Source of the DNA: Oscillospiraceae bacterium
GTDB lineage: Bacteria; Bacillota; Clostridia; Oscillospirales; Oscillospiraceae
Reading direction: 5' to 3'
Assembly (NCBI GenBank): GCA_017430455.1
Contig: JAFRMX010000009.1
Location: 1 to 64,000, forward strand
Length of the DNA stretch: 64,000 nucleotides
The translations under genes were made by a program, and so were the position numbers. Below the pieces are notes generated by a model. That model saw only the letters and a list, made by a program, of their open reading frames with translations, had not been told where the DNA came from and did not search any database. Of the stretch, positions 50,983 to 60,467 are shown piece after piece (the stretch's first letter is position 1; each line of letters opens with the position of its first letter).

Positions 50983-52335
50983 ATGAAGGTCAGGCCCAGA
51001 ACTCTTTCAGGCTTCATGGAGCTCCTCCCGCAGGAGCAGATGAAGATGGAGAAGATAACGGATATCCTCAGGGAGAGTTATTCGCTCTACGGTTTTTCCC
51101 CGCTGGATACGCCGCTCATAGAATCCTCCGAGGTCCTGCTCGCCAAGGGCGGCGGCGAGACCGAAAAACAGATATACCGCTTTACGAAAGGCGACAGCGA
51201 TCTTTCGCTCCGCTTTGATCTCACCGTGCCTCTGGCCAGGTATGTGGCGGAGCACTATTCGGAACTCACGTTCCCTTTCAGACGCTATCAGATCGGCAAG
51301 GTATACCGCGGAGAGAGAGCCCAGAGAGGCAGATTCAGGGAATTCTATCAGGCCGACATAGATATCATCGGTGACGGGAAGCTTGACATACTGAATGAGG
51401 CTGAGATCCCCGCAGTAATATACAGGACTTTTACAAAGCTCGGCATAAACAGGTTCACGATCCGCGTGAACAACAGAAAGCTCCTGAACGGCTTTTATGA
51501 GATCAGCGGCATGACCGAGAAAGCTCCGGAGATAATGCGCACGGTCGACAAGCTGGACAAGATCGGAGCCGAGAAAGTCAAGCAGATCCTTATAGACGAT
51601 GTCAAGATGCTGCCCTGCAAGACGGAATCACTTCTGGACTTCATGGCAATACAGGGCACAAACGCCGAGGTCATATCCGGGCTCGAGCAATACAGAGGCA
51701 TGAGCCCCGTTTTCGATGAAGGACTCGACGAGCTCATCAAGGTAACCGAGTATCTCGGAGCATTCGGAGTCCCGCAGGAGAATTTCGCGATTGATCTCAA
51801 GATAGCGAGAGGCCTGGACTACTATACCGGAACGGTGTATGAGACAACTCTGACCGATCATCCGGAGATAGGTTCAGTCTGTTCGGGCGGAAGATATGAC
51901 AATCTCGCGGAGTACTACACAGACAAAACTCTGCCGGGCGTCGGGATCTCGATCGGACTTACAAGGCTGTTCTATGTGCTCTCCGAGCAGGGACTCCTCT
52001 CGGATGAGATGATCACCTCGCCCTGCGACGTTCTGGTGATACCGATGACGGAGGATCTGAAAACGGCGGCAGAGACGGCCACTGTCTTCAGGAAAAACGG
52101 CATAAGGACCCAGCTCTATGTCGAAAAGAAGAAATTCAAGGCCAAAATGACGTACGCGGACAGAATAAAAGTCCCCTATTGCGCCATAATCGGCGAGGAT
52201 GAGGAAGCTCAGGGCATAGTAGCCTTAAAGGATATGAAAACAGGGGAGCAGGTCGGACTCAAGGCGGAGGACGCTGCAGCACTGATGAAAGAAAAGCTCT
52301 CCGCGATGTCGGAGACAGCTCCCGTCAAACTGTGA
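50983..52335 (+). CDS. hisS: Histidyl-tRNA synthetase
   Basis: The 450-residue class II synthetase has motif 2 (FRRYQIGKVYRGERAQRGRF, near 97-116), the His-binding LKIARGLDYYTGTVYE (near 270-285) and the class-II motif 3 GISIGLTRL (near 325). The C-terminal anticodon-binding domain is present. This full set argues for HisS, not the HisZ paralogue. AAAGGAAAG precedes the ATG. It is followed 22 bp later by aspS, a common pair in Firmicutes. Confidence 0.93.
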   Translation: MKVRPRTLSGFMELLPQEQMKMEKITDILRESYSLYGFSPLDTPLIESSEVLLAKGGGETEKQIYRFTKGDSDLSLRFDLTVPLARYVAEHYSELTFPFRRYQIGKVYRGERAQRGRFREFYQADIDIIGDGKLDILNEAEIPAVIYRTFTKLGINRFTIRVNNRKLLNGFYEISGMTEKAPEIMRTVDKLDKIGAEKVKQILIDDVKMLPCKTESLLDFMAIQGTNAEVISGLEQYRGMSPVFDEGLDELIKVTEYLGAFGVPQENFAIDLKIARGLDYYTGTVYETTLTDHPEIGSVCSGGRYDNLAEYYTDKTLPGVGISIGLTRLFYVLSEQGLLSDEMITSPCDVLVIPMTEDLKTAAETATVFRKNGIRTQLYVEKKKFKAKMTYADRIKVPYCAIIGEDEEAQGIVALKDMKTGEQVGLKAEDAAALMKEKLSAMSETAPVKL

Positions 52336-52357
52336 AAGATAATAAAGAGGACAAAAA

Positions 52358-54136
52358 ATGATTCAGTCAAGAACACATACCTGCAATGAACTCCGGCTTG
52401 AAAATGCCGGCGAGAAGGTCAAGATCTCCGGCTGGCTGGAGAATGTCAGGGAAGTAGGAAACGGCTTCGCGTTCGCAATAGTCCGCGACTTCTACGGGAC
52501 CACACAGGTCGTAGTTGAAAACGAGGAGATGCACAGCATCATCAAGGGCATCAACAAGGAATCGACGATATCGGTCGAGGGCACCGTCAGGGAGAGAAGC
52601 TCCAAAAACCCGAAGATCGCGACAGGCGACATAGAGATAGTTCCGGAAAAGATAGAGGTACTCGGAAAATGCCGCTATAATGAGCTCCCGTTTGAGATAA
52701 ACAGATCGAGGGAAGCCGATGAGCAGCTGAGACTCAAATACCGCTATCTGGACCTCAGAAATCCTGCCGTAAAGAAGAATATAATTCTGAGATGCAATGT
52801 AATTGCAGCCATAAGAAAGGCAATGCTCGAGCATGACTTTCTCGAGATTACCACGCCTATTCTCACCGCCTCTTCTCCTGAGGGCGCGAGAGACTACCTT
52901 GTCCCCGCCAGAAAGGCTCCCGGCAAATTCTATGCTCTTCCGCAGGCTCCCCAGCAGTTCAAGCAGCTGCTGATGACCTCGGGCTTTGACAGATATTTCC
53001 AGATCGCCCCCTGCTTCAGGGATGAGGACGCGAGAGGCGACAGAAGCCCCGGAGAGTTCTACCAGCTCGATATGGAGATGGCTTTTGCGACTCAGGACGA
53101 TGTCTTCTCGATCCTTGAGGATGTGCTTCCTCCGATTTTCGCCGAATACGGGAAATACAACATTGCCTCCTCCGCTCCTTTCAGACGCATATCCTACAAT
53201 GAGTCCATGGAGAGATACGGCTCCGATAAGCCGGATCTGAGAATAGACCTCGAGGTGAAGGATATCACAGAGATCGCTTCCTGCGAGGACTTTGCTCCGT
53301 TTTCCAAGGGCAATGTCATAAAGGCGGTTGCAGTGTCCGACTGCAGCCTCACCCGCAAACATATCGACAAGCTCTGCAGCGATGTCGAGGTGCAGGCCGG
53401 GTCCAAGCCCTATTGGTTCAGAATTGATGAAAGCGGCGAACTCGCGGGCGGAGTTTCGAAATTCCTGGCAAGCAGGAAGGAAGAGCTTGCAAAAGCTCTG
53501 GATCTCAAGCCGAATACGCTTGTGCTGGTAGCAGCGGGAGAGAAAGATGCCGCAGTCAAGACATCCGGAGTCATGCTCAAGATGGCTGGCAATGCCTGCC
53601 CGAACCATATGGACAGGGAGCGTTACGAATTCTGCTGGATCGTAGATTTCCCGATGTATGAGATCGGGGATGAATCGGGTGAGCTCGAGTTTTGCCACAA
53701 TCCGTTCTCGATGCCCGCCGGTGGCCTTGATGTTCTGCTGAAGGCTGAGAGAGGAGAGATAGATCCCCTGAGCATTACGGCAGACCAGTATGACCTTGTC
53801 TGCAACGGAGTAGAGCTTTCTTCCGGCGCAGTCAGAAACCACGATCCGGAGATCATGGTCAAGGCCTTTGAGCTGGTTAGACTGGGCGAAGATGATGTCA
53901 AGAAGAAGTTCCCGGCCATGTACAACGCCTTCTGCTACGGAGCTCCTCCCCACGCGGGAATTGCCCCGGGAATCGACAGAATGGTCATGCTCCTGGCGGG
54001 TGAGGACAGCATAAGGGAGATCATCCCGTTCCCGATGAACAAAAACGCCCAGGATGTCATGATGGGAGCACCCGCCGAGGTAGAGCAGAAGCAGCTCGAC
54101 GAGCTGCACCTTGCGGTAGTCGGTGTTGAAAAGTAA
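52358..54136 (+). CDS. aspS: Aspartyl-tRNA synthetase
   Basis: The 592-residue bacterial-type enzyme has an N-terminal OB domain (KVKISGWLENVREVGNGFAF), class-II motif 2 (FQIAPCFRDEDARGDRSPGE), the bacterial GAD insertion (about 285-415) and motif 3 (GIAPGIDRMVMLLAGEDSIR). It carries Asp onto tRNA(Asp), and possibly tRNA(Asn) if no AsnRS is present. An AGAGGAC site lies before the ATG; a terminator follows. Confidence 0.95.
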   Translation: MIQSRTHTCNELRLENAGEKVKISGWLENVREVGNGFAFAIVRDFYGTTQVVVENEEMHSIIKGINKESTISVEGTVRERSSKNPKIATGDIEIVPEKIEVLGKCRYNELPFEINRSREADEQLRLKYRYLDLRNPAVKKNIILRCNVIAAIRKAMLEHDFLEITTPILTASSPEGARDYLVPARKAPGKFYALPQAPQQFKQLLMTSGFDRYFQIAPCFRDEDARGDRSPGEFYQLDMEMAFATQDDVFSILEDVLPPIFAEYGKYNIASSAPFRRISYNESMERYGSDKPDLRIDLEVKDITEIASCEDFAPFSKGNVIKAVAVSDCSLTRKHIDKLCSDVEVQAGSKPYWFRIDESGELAGGVSKFLASRKEELAKALDLKPNTLVLVAAGEKDAAVKTSGVMLKMAGNACPNHMDRERYEFCWIVDFPMYEIGDESGELEFCHNPFSMPAGGLDVLLKAERGEIDPLSITADQYDLVCNGVELSSGAVRNHDPEIMVKAFELVRLGEDDVKKKFPAMYNAFCYGAPPHAGIAPGIDRMVMLLAGEDSIREIIPFPMNKNAQDVMMGAPAEVEQKQLDELHLAVVGVEK

Positions 54137-54172
54137 AAAGGGTAAACTTATATTATAACATCAGAATTACAG

Positions 54173-54200
54173 AAAATGTCGCCTGCCAGGCGACATTTTT
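54173..54200. terminator. TGTCGCC terminator after aspS
   Basis: AAAATGTCGCCTG-CCAGGCGACATTTTT, the same sequence as the hairpin at 34371-34398, so the element is repeated in core and accessory DNA. Confidence 0.85.
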
Positions 54201-54243
54201 ATTTTTTTTCCTGCTATACTTTTAATGAAAACAAAGGAAGCGG

Positions 54244-55758
54244 GTGACAGGAATGTATTCAAATATAAAGAGTTTCGGGGTTTCAGGCATAGGCGGCTTC
54301 GAGGTCTCTGTCGAGGCGTACATCTCCGGAGGACTTTTCCAGTTTGAGATGGTGGGGCTTCCTGACGCGGCAGTCAAAGAGGCGAGGGAGCGCGTAAGGG
54401 CGTCGATAAAAAACAACCGGCTTGAGTTTCCCCCGGGGCACGTTACGGTCAATCTCGCTCCTGCAGACAAAAAGAAATCCGGCACAGCCTACGATCTTCC
54501 GATTTTTATAGCCATCGCGTCAGCTGAAGGAGAACTTAAAGTCAGGGACGATATGGCCTTTATCGGAGAACTGAGCCTGACGGGAGAACTCAGACCTGTC
54601 AGCGGAGCCTTGCCTATGGCCTTATGTGCAGAAAGGTGCGGAATAACCGATCTGTTCGTGCCGGCAGAAAACGCGTCCGAAGCTGCTTTTGCCGAGAATA
54701 TCCATGTATACGGGGCAGATAATGTGAGTCAGATAATCAGACACCTCAGGGGTGAAGAGTATCTGGAAGCTGTCCCGGCCTCAAGGCCTGAGAAATATGA
54801 ACAGCCCGTCCCGGATTTCTCCGAGGTCAAGGGTCAGGAGAATGTAAAGAGAGCCTTTGAGATAGCCGCGGCAGGCGGGCACAATATACTGATAATAGGT
54901 CCTCCGGGAGCAGGAAAATCCATGATGGCAAAACGTCTTCCCGGTATACTTCCGGATATGACGAGAGAAGAGATGATAGAATGCACCGAGATCCATTCCG
55001 TATCCGGGCTGACATCAAGAGCAGTTCCGATCGTTTCCTCAAGGCCTTTCAGGTCCCCGCATCATACAGTCTCCGCTATCGGATTGTCGGGCGGAGGGAC
55101 TTATCCCAAGCCGGGAGAGATAAGCCTCGCGCATAACGGGGTGCTGTTTCTGGATGAACTGCCTGAGTTTCATTCCGATGTGCTTGAAGTGCTCAGACAG
55201 CCGCTTGAAGACGGGGAGATAACCGTCTCGCGCGTTTCAGGCTCCGCTACATATCCCGCGGGCTTTATGCTGGTATGTGCGATGAACCCGTGCAAATGCG
55301 GCTGGTACGGGCACCCCTCTGGCAGATGCAGGTGCTCAGAATATGAAGTGAAACGCTACAGGAGCAGGATCTCCGGCCCTCTGCTCGACAGAATAGACAT
55401 TATCGTTGAGGTTCCGGCACTGGAGTATGACGAACTCAAATTGAAAAAACCTGCCGAGTCTTCGGCAGATATAAAACAGAGAGTCAATGCCGCAAGGGAA
55501 ATCCAGAATAACCGGTATAAGGAGGACTGCATAAGCAGCAATGCCAGAATGAACGGAAAGCAGATAAATAAGTTCTGTAATTTATCCGAAGAAAGCGAGC
55601 TGCTTATGCATCAGGCATATGACAGGATGGGACTCACCGGCAGGAGCTACGACAGGATCCTGCGGGTTGCGAGGACCATAGCGGATCTCGACGGAAGTGA
55701 AAACATCGAGGTGAACCACCTCGCCGAGGCCATACAGTACAGAACCGTCGAAATCTGA
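54244..55758 (+). CDS. comM: ComM/YifB-family Mg-chelatase-like ATPase
   Basis: The 504-residue protein has an N-terminal Lon-like substrate domain (FQFEMVGLPDAAVKEARERV) and an AAA+ core. Walker A is GPPGAGKSMM (near 219), Walker B is GVLFLDELPEF, and a zinc-like CNPCKCGW region follows. ComM is a branch-migration helicase that helps natural transformation. Start could be GTG 54244 (AAAGGA 6 nt away) or ATG 54253; the GTG fits spacing better. Confidence 0.9.
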   Translation: MTGMYSNIKSFGVSGIGGFEVSVEAYISGGLFQFEMVGLPDAAVKEARERVRASIKNNRLEFPPGHVTVNLAPADKKKSGTAYDLPIFIAIASAEGELKVRDDMAFIGELSLTGELRPVSGALPMALCAERCGITDLFVPAENASEAAFAENIHVYGADNVSQIIRHLRGEEYLEAVPASRPEKYEQPVPDFSEVKGQENVKRAFEIAAAGGHNILIIGPPGAGKSMMAKRLPGILPDMTREEMIECTEIHSVSGLTSRAVPIVSSRPFRSPHHTVSAIGLSGGGTYPKPGEISLAHNGVLFLDELPEFHSDVLEVLRQPLEDGEITVSRVSGSATYPAGFMLVCAMNPCKCGWYGHPSGRCRCSEYEVKRYRSRISGPLLDRIDIIVEVPALEYDELKLKKPAESSADIKQRVNAAREIQNNRYKEDCISSNARMNGKQINKFCNLSEESELLMHQAYDRMGLTGRSYDRILRVARTIADLDGSENIEVNHLAEAIQYRTVEI

Positions 55759-55825
55759 ATTGACACTGCAGGGAATAAATGATATTTTGGTTAGCACACA
55801 ATATATTTAATTAATGGAGATAATT

Positions 55826-56212
55826 ATGAAGACTTTATTTTACCGCTGCAAAGGCTGCGGAAATTTTGTGCTGTTCGTTGACGAGAAGACCAGGTGCACC
55901 CCTAAGTGCTGCGGAGAGCCAATGGAAGAGCTCGTTGCAAATACTGAGGATGCAGCGGTTGAGAAGCATATTCCCCAAGTCGGTCTCGATGGAAATATTG
56001 TGAAGGTCCAGGTCGGTTCGACGATACACCCGATGCTCGACGCACACTATATCGGGTTCATCTGCCTTGAGACTGATAAAGGCGTCCAGATCAAATATCT
56101 GAAGCCCGGCGAGGAGCCGAAGGCTGAGTTCATTCCGGCAGGCGGGGAAAAGGCAATTGCAGTTTACGAATTCTGCAATCTGCACGGACTCTGGAAGAAA
56201 GAGCTGCTGTAA
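55826..56212 (+). CDS. dfx: Desulfoferrodoxin (superoxide reductase)
   Basis: The 128-residue protein has an N-terminal desulforedoxin-like centre (CKGC and CCGEPM) and a C-terminal superoxide reductase centre with EKHIPQV (Glu, His), HPMLDAHY (His ligands) and CNLHG (Cys, His). All ligands of the reactive Fe(His4Cys) site are visible. It reduces superoxide to peroxide without making oxygen, typical for anaerobes. I chose ATG 55826 with an ATGGAG site; a longer frame starts at 55814. Confidence 0.93.
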   Translation: MKTLFYRCKGCGNFVLFVDEKTRCTPKCCGEPMEELVANTEDAAVEKHIPQVGLDGNIVKVQVGSTIHPMLDAHYIGFICLETDKGVQIKYLKPGEEPKAEFIPAGGEKAIAVYEFCNLHGLWKKELL

Positions 56213-56214
56213 GT

Positions 56215-57384
56215 ATGCAGGATATAATCCTGGTAAAGCTTGGGGAGATAATACTGAAAGGTCTCAACAGGCGGTCATTTGAGCAGAAACTGATGGCGAA
56301 TATGCGAAAAAAGATCGCCCCTTACGGCAACTTTTCGGTGTATTGCCTTCAGTCGACCGTATATGTAGAAGCAAAGGATGAAGAGGCGGATGTCGGTGCC
56401 GCATTTGAGGCACTCAAAAAGGTTTTCGGGATCATTACCCTTACCAGAGCTGCAGCCTGTGAAAAAGACAAGGATGCTATAACAGCGCTTGCCAGGGAGT
56501 ACCTCAAAGAGGATCTTAAGAAAGCTGCTTCCTTTAAGGTGGAATCCAAGCGCAGCGACAAGAGCTTTCCGCTTACAAGCATAGAACTCAGCCAATATGT
56601 AGGGGGAGAGCTTTCAGAGGCCTTTCCGGATATAAAAGTCGAGATGCACGACCCGGAGCTCACTGTATTCATCGAGGTAAGAGACAAGGCGGCATACGTG
56701 CACTCAAGTCCTGTCAAGGGCGCCGGAGGGATGCCTGTAGGCTCGAACGGCAAAGCCGTGTCACTGCTTTCCGGAGGCATAGACAGCCCGGTGTCGACAT
56801 ATATGATAGCCAAAAGAGGGGTCAAAGTAATACCCGTTCATTTCTTCTCCTTCCCCTATACTTCGGAAGCAGCCAAGGAGAAAGTACTTGAGCTTGCACA
56901 CATTCTGGAGGATTACTGCGGAAAACTGACGGTGGAAATAGTACCCTTTACCCGTATACAGGAGGAGATACGCGACAAGTGCCCGGAGGAGTATTTCACC
57001 CTCATTATGAGAAGGTTCATGATGAGGATCGCGGAGCGTATAGCAAACGATTACGGAGCTAAAGCGATAGTTACCGGAGAGAATCTCGGCCAGGTCGCCT
57101 CGCAGACAATGGAGGCGATGGCCTCCACACAGTCGGTGATCTCCATGCCTGTTCTCCAGCCTCTGATAGGCATGGATAAGGAGGAAATAATCGCGCTTGC
57201 GAGAAAACTCGGGACTTTTGATACATCTGTGCTCCCTTATGAGGATTGCTGTACGGTTTTCACACCGCGTCACCCCAGAACACATCCGAAGACAGAAGAA
57301 GTGGAAAAGGCCGAGTCGGCGCTTGATGTAGAAGCTTTGGTCGAAGAAGCTCTTGCAGGCATAGAAAAGGCGGAACTGTTTTGA
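56215..57384 (+). CDS. thiI: tRNA 4-thiouridine synthase
   Basis: The 389-residue protein has an N-terminal ferredoxin-like/THUMP region (about 1-165), the PP-loop SGGIDSPVSTYM (near 182-193) and a C-terminal adenylation domain (TGENLGQVASQTMEAM). The rhodanese domain of the E. coli protein is absent, as usual in Gram-positives. It uses ATP and a sulfur donor to make s4U at position 8 of tRNA. Two bp separate it from the desulfoferrodoxin stop; the end overlaps cinA by 4 bp. Confidence 0.93.
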   Translation: MQDIILVKLGEIILKGLNRRSFEQKLMANMRKKIAPYGNFSVYCLQSTVYVEAKDEEADVGAAFEALKKVFGIITLTRAAACEKDKDAITALAREYLKEDLKKAASFKVESKRSDKSFPLTSIELSQYVGGELSEAFPDIKVEMHDPELTVFIEVRDKAAYVHSSPVKGAGGMPVGSNGKAVSLLSGGIDSPVSTYMIAKRGVKVIPVHFFSFPYTSEAAKEKVLELAHILEDYCGKLTVEIVPFTRIQEEIRDKCPEEYFTLIMRRFMMRIAERIANDYGAKAIVTGENLGQVASQTMEAMASTQSVISMPVLQPLIGMDKEEIIALARKLGTFDTSVLPYEDCCTVFTPRHPRTHPKTEEVEKAESALDVEALVEEALAGIEKAELF

Positions 57385-58634
57385 GAGAATACAATACGGA
57401 AATCATATCCGTGGGGACCGAGATCCTGCTCGGACATATTGTTAATACAGACGCGAGAGATATCTCGGAAATGCTCTCAAAGATCGGAATAAATGTCAAA
57501 TACCATACGGTCGTCGGGGACAATCCCGAGAGGCTCAGACAGTGTATTGAGACCGCAAAAAAAAGAGCGGATATCATCATAACTACGGGCGGACTGGGGC
57601 CGACCTGTGACGATCTGACCAAATTCACTCTCGCAGAGGCTTTCGGCGTGAAGCTCGTGATGAATGAGGCCGAAAAGAAAGGGCTCTACGACTATATCCA
57701 TCCGGAAATGCCTTTTACGGAGAACAACCTGCAGCAGGCTATGCTCCCTGAAAACTGCACGGTCTTTCACAACACCTGCGGAACAGCGCCGGGCTGCGCC
57801 TTTGAAGCGCAGGGAAAGATCGTGATAATGGTCCCCGGGCCACCGAAGGAGTGCAACGCTATGTTCGCGCTCAGTGCCGTTCCGTATCTGAAGAGTCTTT
57901 CCGAAGAGGAGATCGTGTCCCATTCGGTGAGGATCTTCGGAATAGGCGAGAGCAGCGTGGATCAGATCTTCAGAGATGAGATGAACGTCATGGAAAACCC
58001 GACCATGGCACCCTATGCTAAGGAATGCGACTGTTTTCTTCAGGTAACTGCAAAGGCGGGAAGCCGAGCAGAGGCCGAGAAGATGACCGGACCCGTTATA
58101 GAGCACATAAAAGAACGGCTGGGCGAATATGTCTACGGTATCGATGTTGAATGCATAGAGGAAGAAGTTATAAAACTTCTGGAACAGAGGAAACTGACCT
58201 TTTCCGCTGCGGAGAGCTGCACGGGAGGCGAGGTGGCGAAGAGATTTACCGATATTCCCGGAGCCAGCAGTTATTTCAGGGGCGGAGTGGTGACATATAC
58301 AAATGAGGCCAAAGAAAAACTCCTGGGGATAGATGCCGAACTCCTCGAAAACTATGGAGCCGTGAGTTACCCTGTGGCTGCAGAGATGGCGGAGAAAGTC
58401 AGAGAGCTTCTCAGGACGGATCTTGCAGTCGGGATCACAGGACTTGCAGGCCCTGACGGGGACGGAGTCAACGAAGTGGGTACGGTCTTTGTATCGCTCG
58501 CAACCGAAAACGAGACCTTTGTCAGGGAACTTCATCTTGGAACAGGCAGAAGCAGAAGCTATATACGCCGCATGTCGGGCAACCATGCCTATGACATGAT
58601 GAGAAGATATCTTACGGGGCTGAAAGTAATCTGA
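57381..58634 (+). CDS. cinA: CinA-family protein, ADP-ribose pyrophosphatase/NMN amidase type
   Basis: The 417-residue protein has an N-terminal MoCF-type domain (SVGTEILLGHIVNTDARDIS and TTGGLGPTCDD) and a C-terminal amidase domain (AAESCTGGEVAKRFTDIPGA, then GITGLAGPDG). It recycles pyridine nucleotides and is linked to competence in Gram-positives. The start ATGA overlaps the thiI stop. Next to comM, it could form part of a competence/repair group, but that is inference. Confidence 0.92.
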   Translation: MREYNTEIISVGTEILLGHIVNTDARDISEMLSKIGINVKYHTVVGDNPERLRQCIETAKKRADIIITTGGLGPTCDDLTKFTLAEAFGVKLVMNEAEKKGLYDYIHPEMPFTENNLQQAMLPENCTVFHNTCGTAPGCAFEAQGKIVIMVPGPPKECNAMFALSAVPYLKSLSEEEIVSHSVRIFGIGESSVDQIFRDEMNVMENPTMAPYAKECDCFLQVTAKAGSRAEAEKMTGPVIEHIKERLGEYVYGIDVECIEEEVIKLLEQRKLTFSAAESCTGGEVAKRFTDIPGASSYFRGGVVTYTNEAKEKLLGIDAELLENYGAVSYPVAAEMAEKVRELLRTDLAVGITGLAGPDGDGVNEVGTVFVSLATENETFVRELHLGTGRSRSYIRRMSGNHAYDMMRRYLTGLKVI

Positions 58635-58651
58635 GATTTATCCCGGAAGAA

Positions 58652-58686
58652 CAGGCGGCTTTTATTAACAAAAGCTGCCTTTTTTA
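58652..58686 (+). terminator. Terminator after cinA
   Basis: AGGCGGCTTTT-ATTAAC-AAAAGCTGCCT then TTTTT; one mismatch in the stem. Confidence 0.8.
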
Positions 58687-58752
58687 TTCATTTAAATTTC
58701 ATAAATCGGTATTATATTATCATCATTAAAAAAGCGAAAGCAGGTGTCAGCT

Positions 58753-60330
58753 ATGAATGAGCACGAAGATCCCAGGACAGGCGGCGAACAGACTCCGGAA
58801 AGCTGGGTCACGCCAGATACGGGAAGCGCTCCCGATCTGGGAGAAACTCCCTATACAGGATCTGTTCCCGAGGTTAATGAAACAGAATCTGTTCCGGCTG
58901 AAGAGAATGAATACCATTTTACCAGAGATTCGATCTACTCGGATGCACATTATACATCCGTTGATGAGAGCACGGAGCCTCCGCGCTACTATACGCCTCC
59001 GGTAAAAGAGGAAAAACCCGAGAAGCCTAAGAAAGAGAAGAAAGACCGCAAGTGGGTAAAGATTGCCGCGATCGCTCTCGTCTGTGCTATACTCGGCTCT
59101 CTCGGAGGAGCAGCGATAGTCGGCAGCATTCTTAACGACAGAATCGATGAGTTGAATTCCAAGGTAAGCGAACTTCAGGATTCATCAGCTTCAATGGGAG
59201 CTGCGCTTGAGGAAGCAAAGGCGGAAAAAGCTGCAGATGAAGCTGAGATGGCGGCTGTTTCAAATTCGGTCGGAATGAATGCAAACGATATCTATGACAT
59301 GGCCTGCAGTCAGACAGTCGGAATAAGCACTGATTATGAAGTGACCGGATTCTTCGGGCAGACTTCACCTGCTAAAGTCACGGGCTCGGGATTCATTATT
59401 TCCGAGGACGGATATATCGTAACCAATTACCACGTTGTCGAATATGCTGACAAATACGGTTATGACATGACTGTTACCCTGTTTGACGGGACGGAGTATG
59501 AGGCAAAGATAGCGGGAACGGAAGGAGACAACGATCTTGCCATAATCAAGATAGAAGCAACAGGTCTGACCCCTGCAACGCTTGGCGAGAGCTCCTCCAT
59601 CAAGGTCGGCGATACCGTATATGCAGTGGGCAATCCTCTCGGAGATCTGACTTTCACAATGACTACGGGAACAGTTACCGCTCTCAACAGGGAAGTTACG
59701 ACGAACGAATACTCCGGTTCCATAGAGATGCTCCAGATAGACGCTGCCGTCAACGAGGGCAATTCCGGAGGCCCGCTCTATGATAAAGAAGGAAAAGTCA
59801 TCGGCGTTGTCAGCGCGAAGAGCAGCGGAACAGGTATCGAGGGCATAGGCTTTGCGATCCCGATAGATGATGTCACGAGGATCGCCGACGATCTTATGAC
59901 GAAAGGCTATGTCTCAGGGAAAGCCGCGATGGGAATAACCATCAATACCGATCAGAATGTCATCTCGGCGATGCAGTCCATGTATAATATGCCGGACGGA
60001 GCTTTTGTGTACGGAGTCAATCCCGGAAGTGCTGCAGAAAAAGCCGGTATTGAAAAGGGAGACGTTATCACAAAGCTGGGCGAAGCCGAAATCAAAAGCT
60101 ATTTGAATCTCACCTCCGCTTTGAAAGAATACTCCGCAGGTGATACCGCGTCCGTAACCGTATACCGCAGCGGAGATTACCTGGAGCTTTCGATCACGTT
60201 TGACGAATATCAGTCGACAATAGGAAGCAATGCTCAGGAAGAAAAGGAAGATCAGGAAGATCAGGAAGATCAGGAGACTGAAGGATACGGATTCGGTGAC
60301 GACTTCTTCCAGTTCCCGTTCGGAAACTGA
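58753..60330 (+). CDS. htrA: HtrA-type membrane serine protease
   Basis: The 525-residue protein has an unusually long acidic, Pro/Glu-rich N-terminal cytoplasmic tail (about 1-95), one membrane helix (about 100-120), a short coiled region, a trypsin-like domain and a C-terminal PDZ domain. The catalytic His is in TNYHVVEY (near 226), the Asp in GDNDLAI (near 260) and the Ser in NEGNSGGPL (near 338). The PDZ carries VYGVNPGSAAEKAGIEKGDV. ATG 58753 has AGGTG 6 nt upstream. The C-terminus has three EDQ repeats (9-bp DNA tandem near 60245-60273), then an aromatic tail (FFQFPFGN). It degrades misfolded envelope proteins. Confidence 0.92.
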   Translation: MNEHEDPRTGGEQTPESWVTPDTGSAPDLGETPYTGSVPEVNETESVPAEENEYHFTRDSIYSDAHYTSVDESTEPPRYYTPPVKEEKPEKPKKEKKDRKWVKIAAIALVCAILGSLGGAAIVGSILNDRIDELNSKVSELQDSSASMGAALEEAKAEKAADEAEMAAVSNSVGMNANDIYDMACSQTVGISTDYEVTGFFGQTSPAKVTGSGFIISEDGYIVTNYHVVEYADKYGYDMTVTLFDGTEYEAKIAGTEGDNDLAIIKIEATGLTPATLGESSSIKVGDTVYAVGNPLGDLTFTMTTGTVTALNREVTTNEYSGSIEMLQIDAAVNEGNSGGPLYDKEGKVIGVVSAKSSGTGIEGIGFAIPIDDVTRIADDLMTKGYVSGKAAMGITINTDQNVISAMQSMYNMPDGAFVYGVNPGSAAEKAGIEKGDVITKLGEAEIKSYLNLTSALKEYSAGDTASVTVYRSGDYLELSITFDEYQSTIGSNAQEEKEDQEDQEDQETEGYGFGDDFFQFPFGN

Positions 60331-60348
60331 CATACAGCAGTTATTTAC

Positions 60349-60380
60349 AGCACCGCAGGGGTTTCCTGCGGTGCTTTTTT
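60349..60380 (+). terminator. Terminator after htrA
   Basis: AGCACCGCAGG-GGTT-TCCTGCGGTGCT then TTTTT. Confidence 0.85.
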
Positions 60381-60467
60381 ATCCGCAAAAGGGAACAAAA
60401 ATATTGACCGGCCTTGACTGAGGTGATAAATTAAACAGGTAAAAAACTTTATTCGGAGGAAATACAA

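Noticed and set aside
52367..54109. A 580-codon open frame antisense to aspS
   Set aside because: Shadow of the aspS coding frame; no domain and no start signal.
57477..58586. A 369-codon open frame antisense to cinA
   Set aside because: Shadow of cinA; composition is that of a reversed coding frame.
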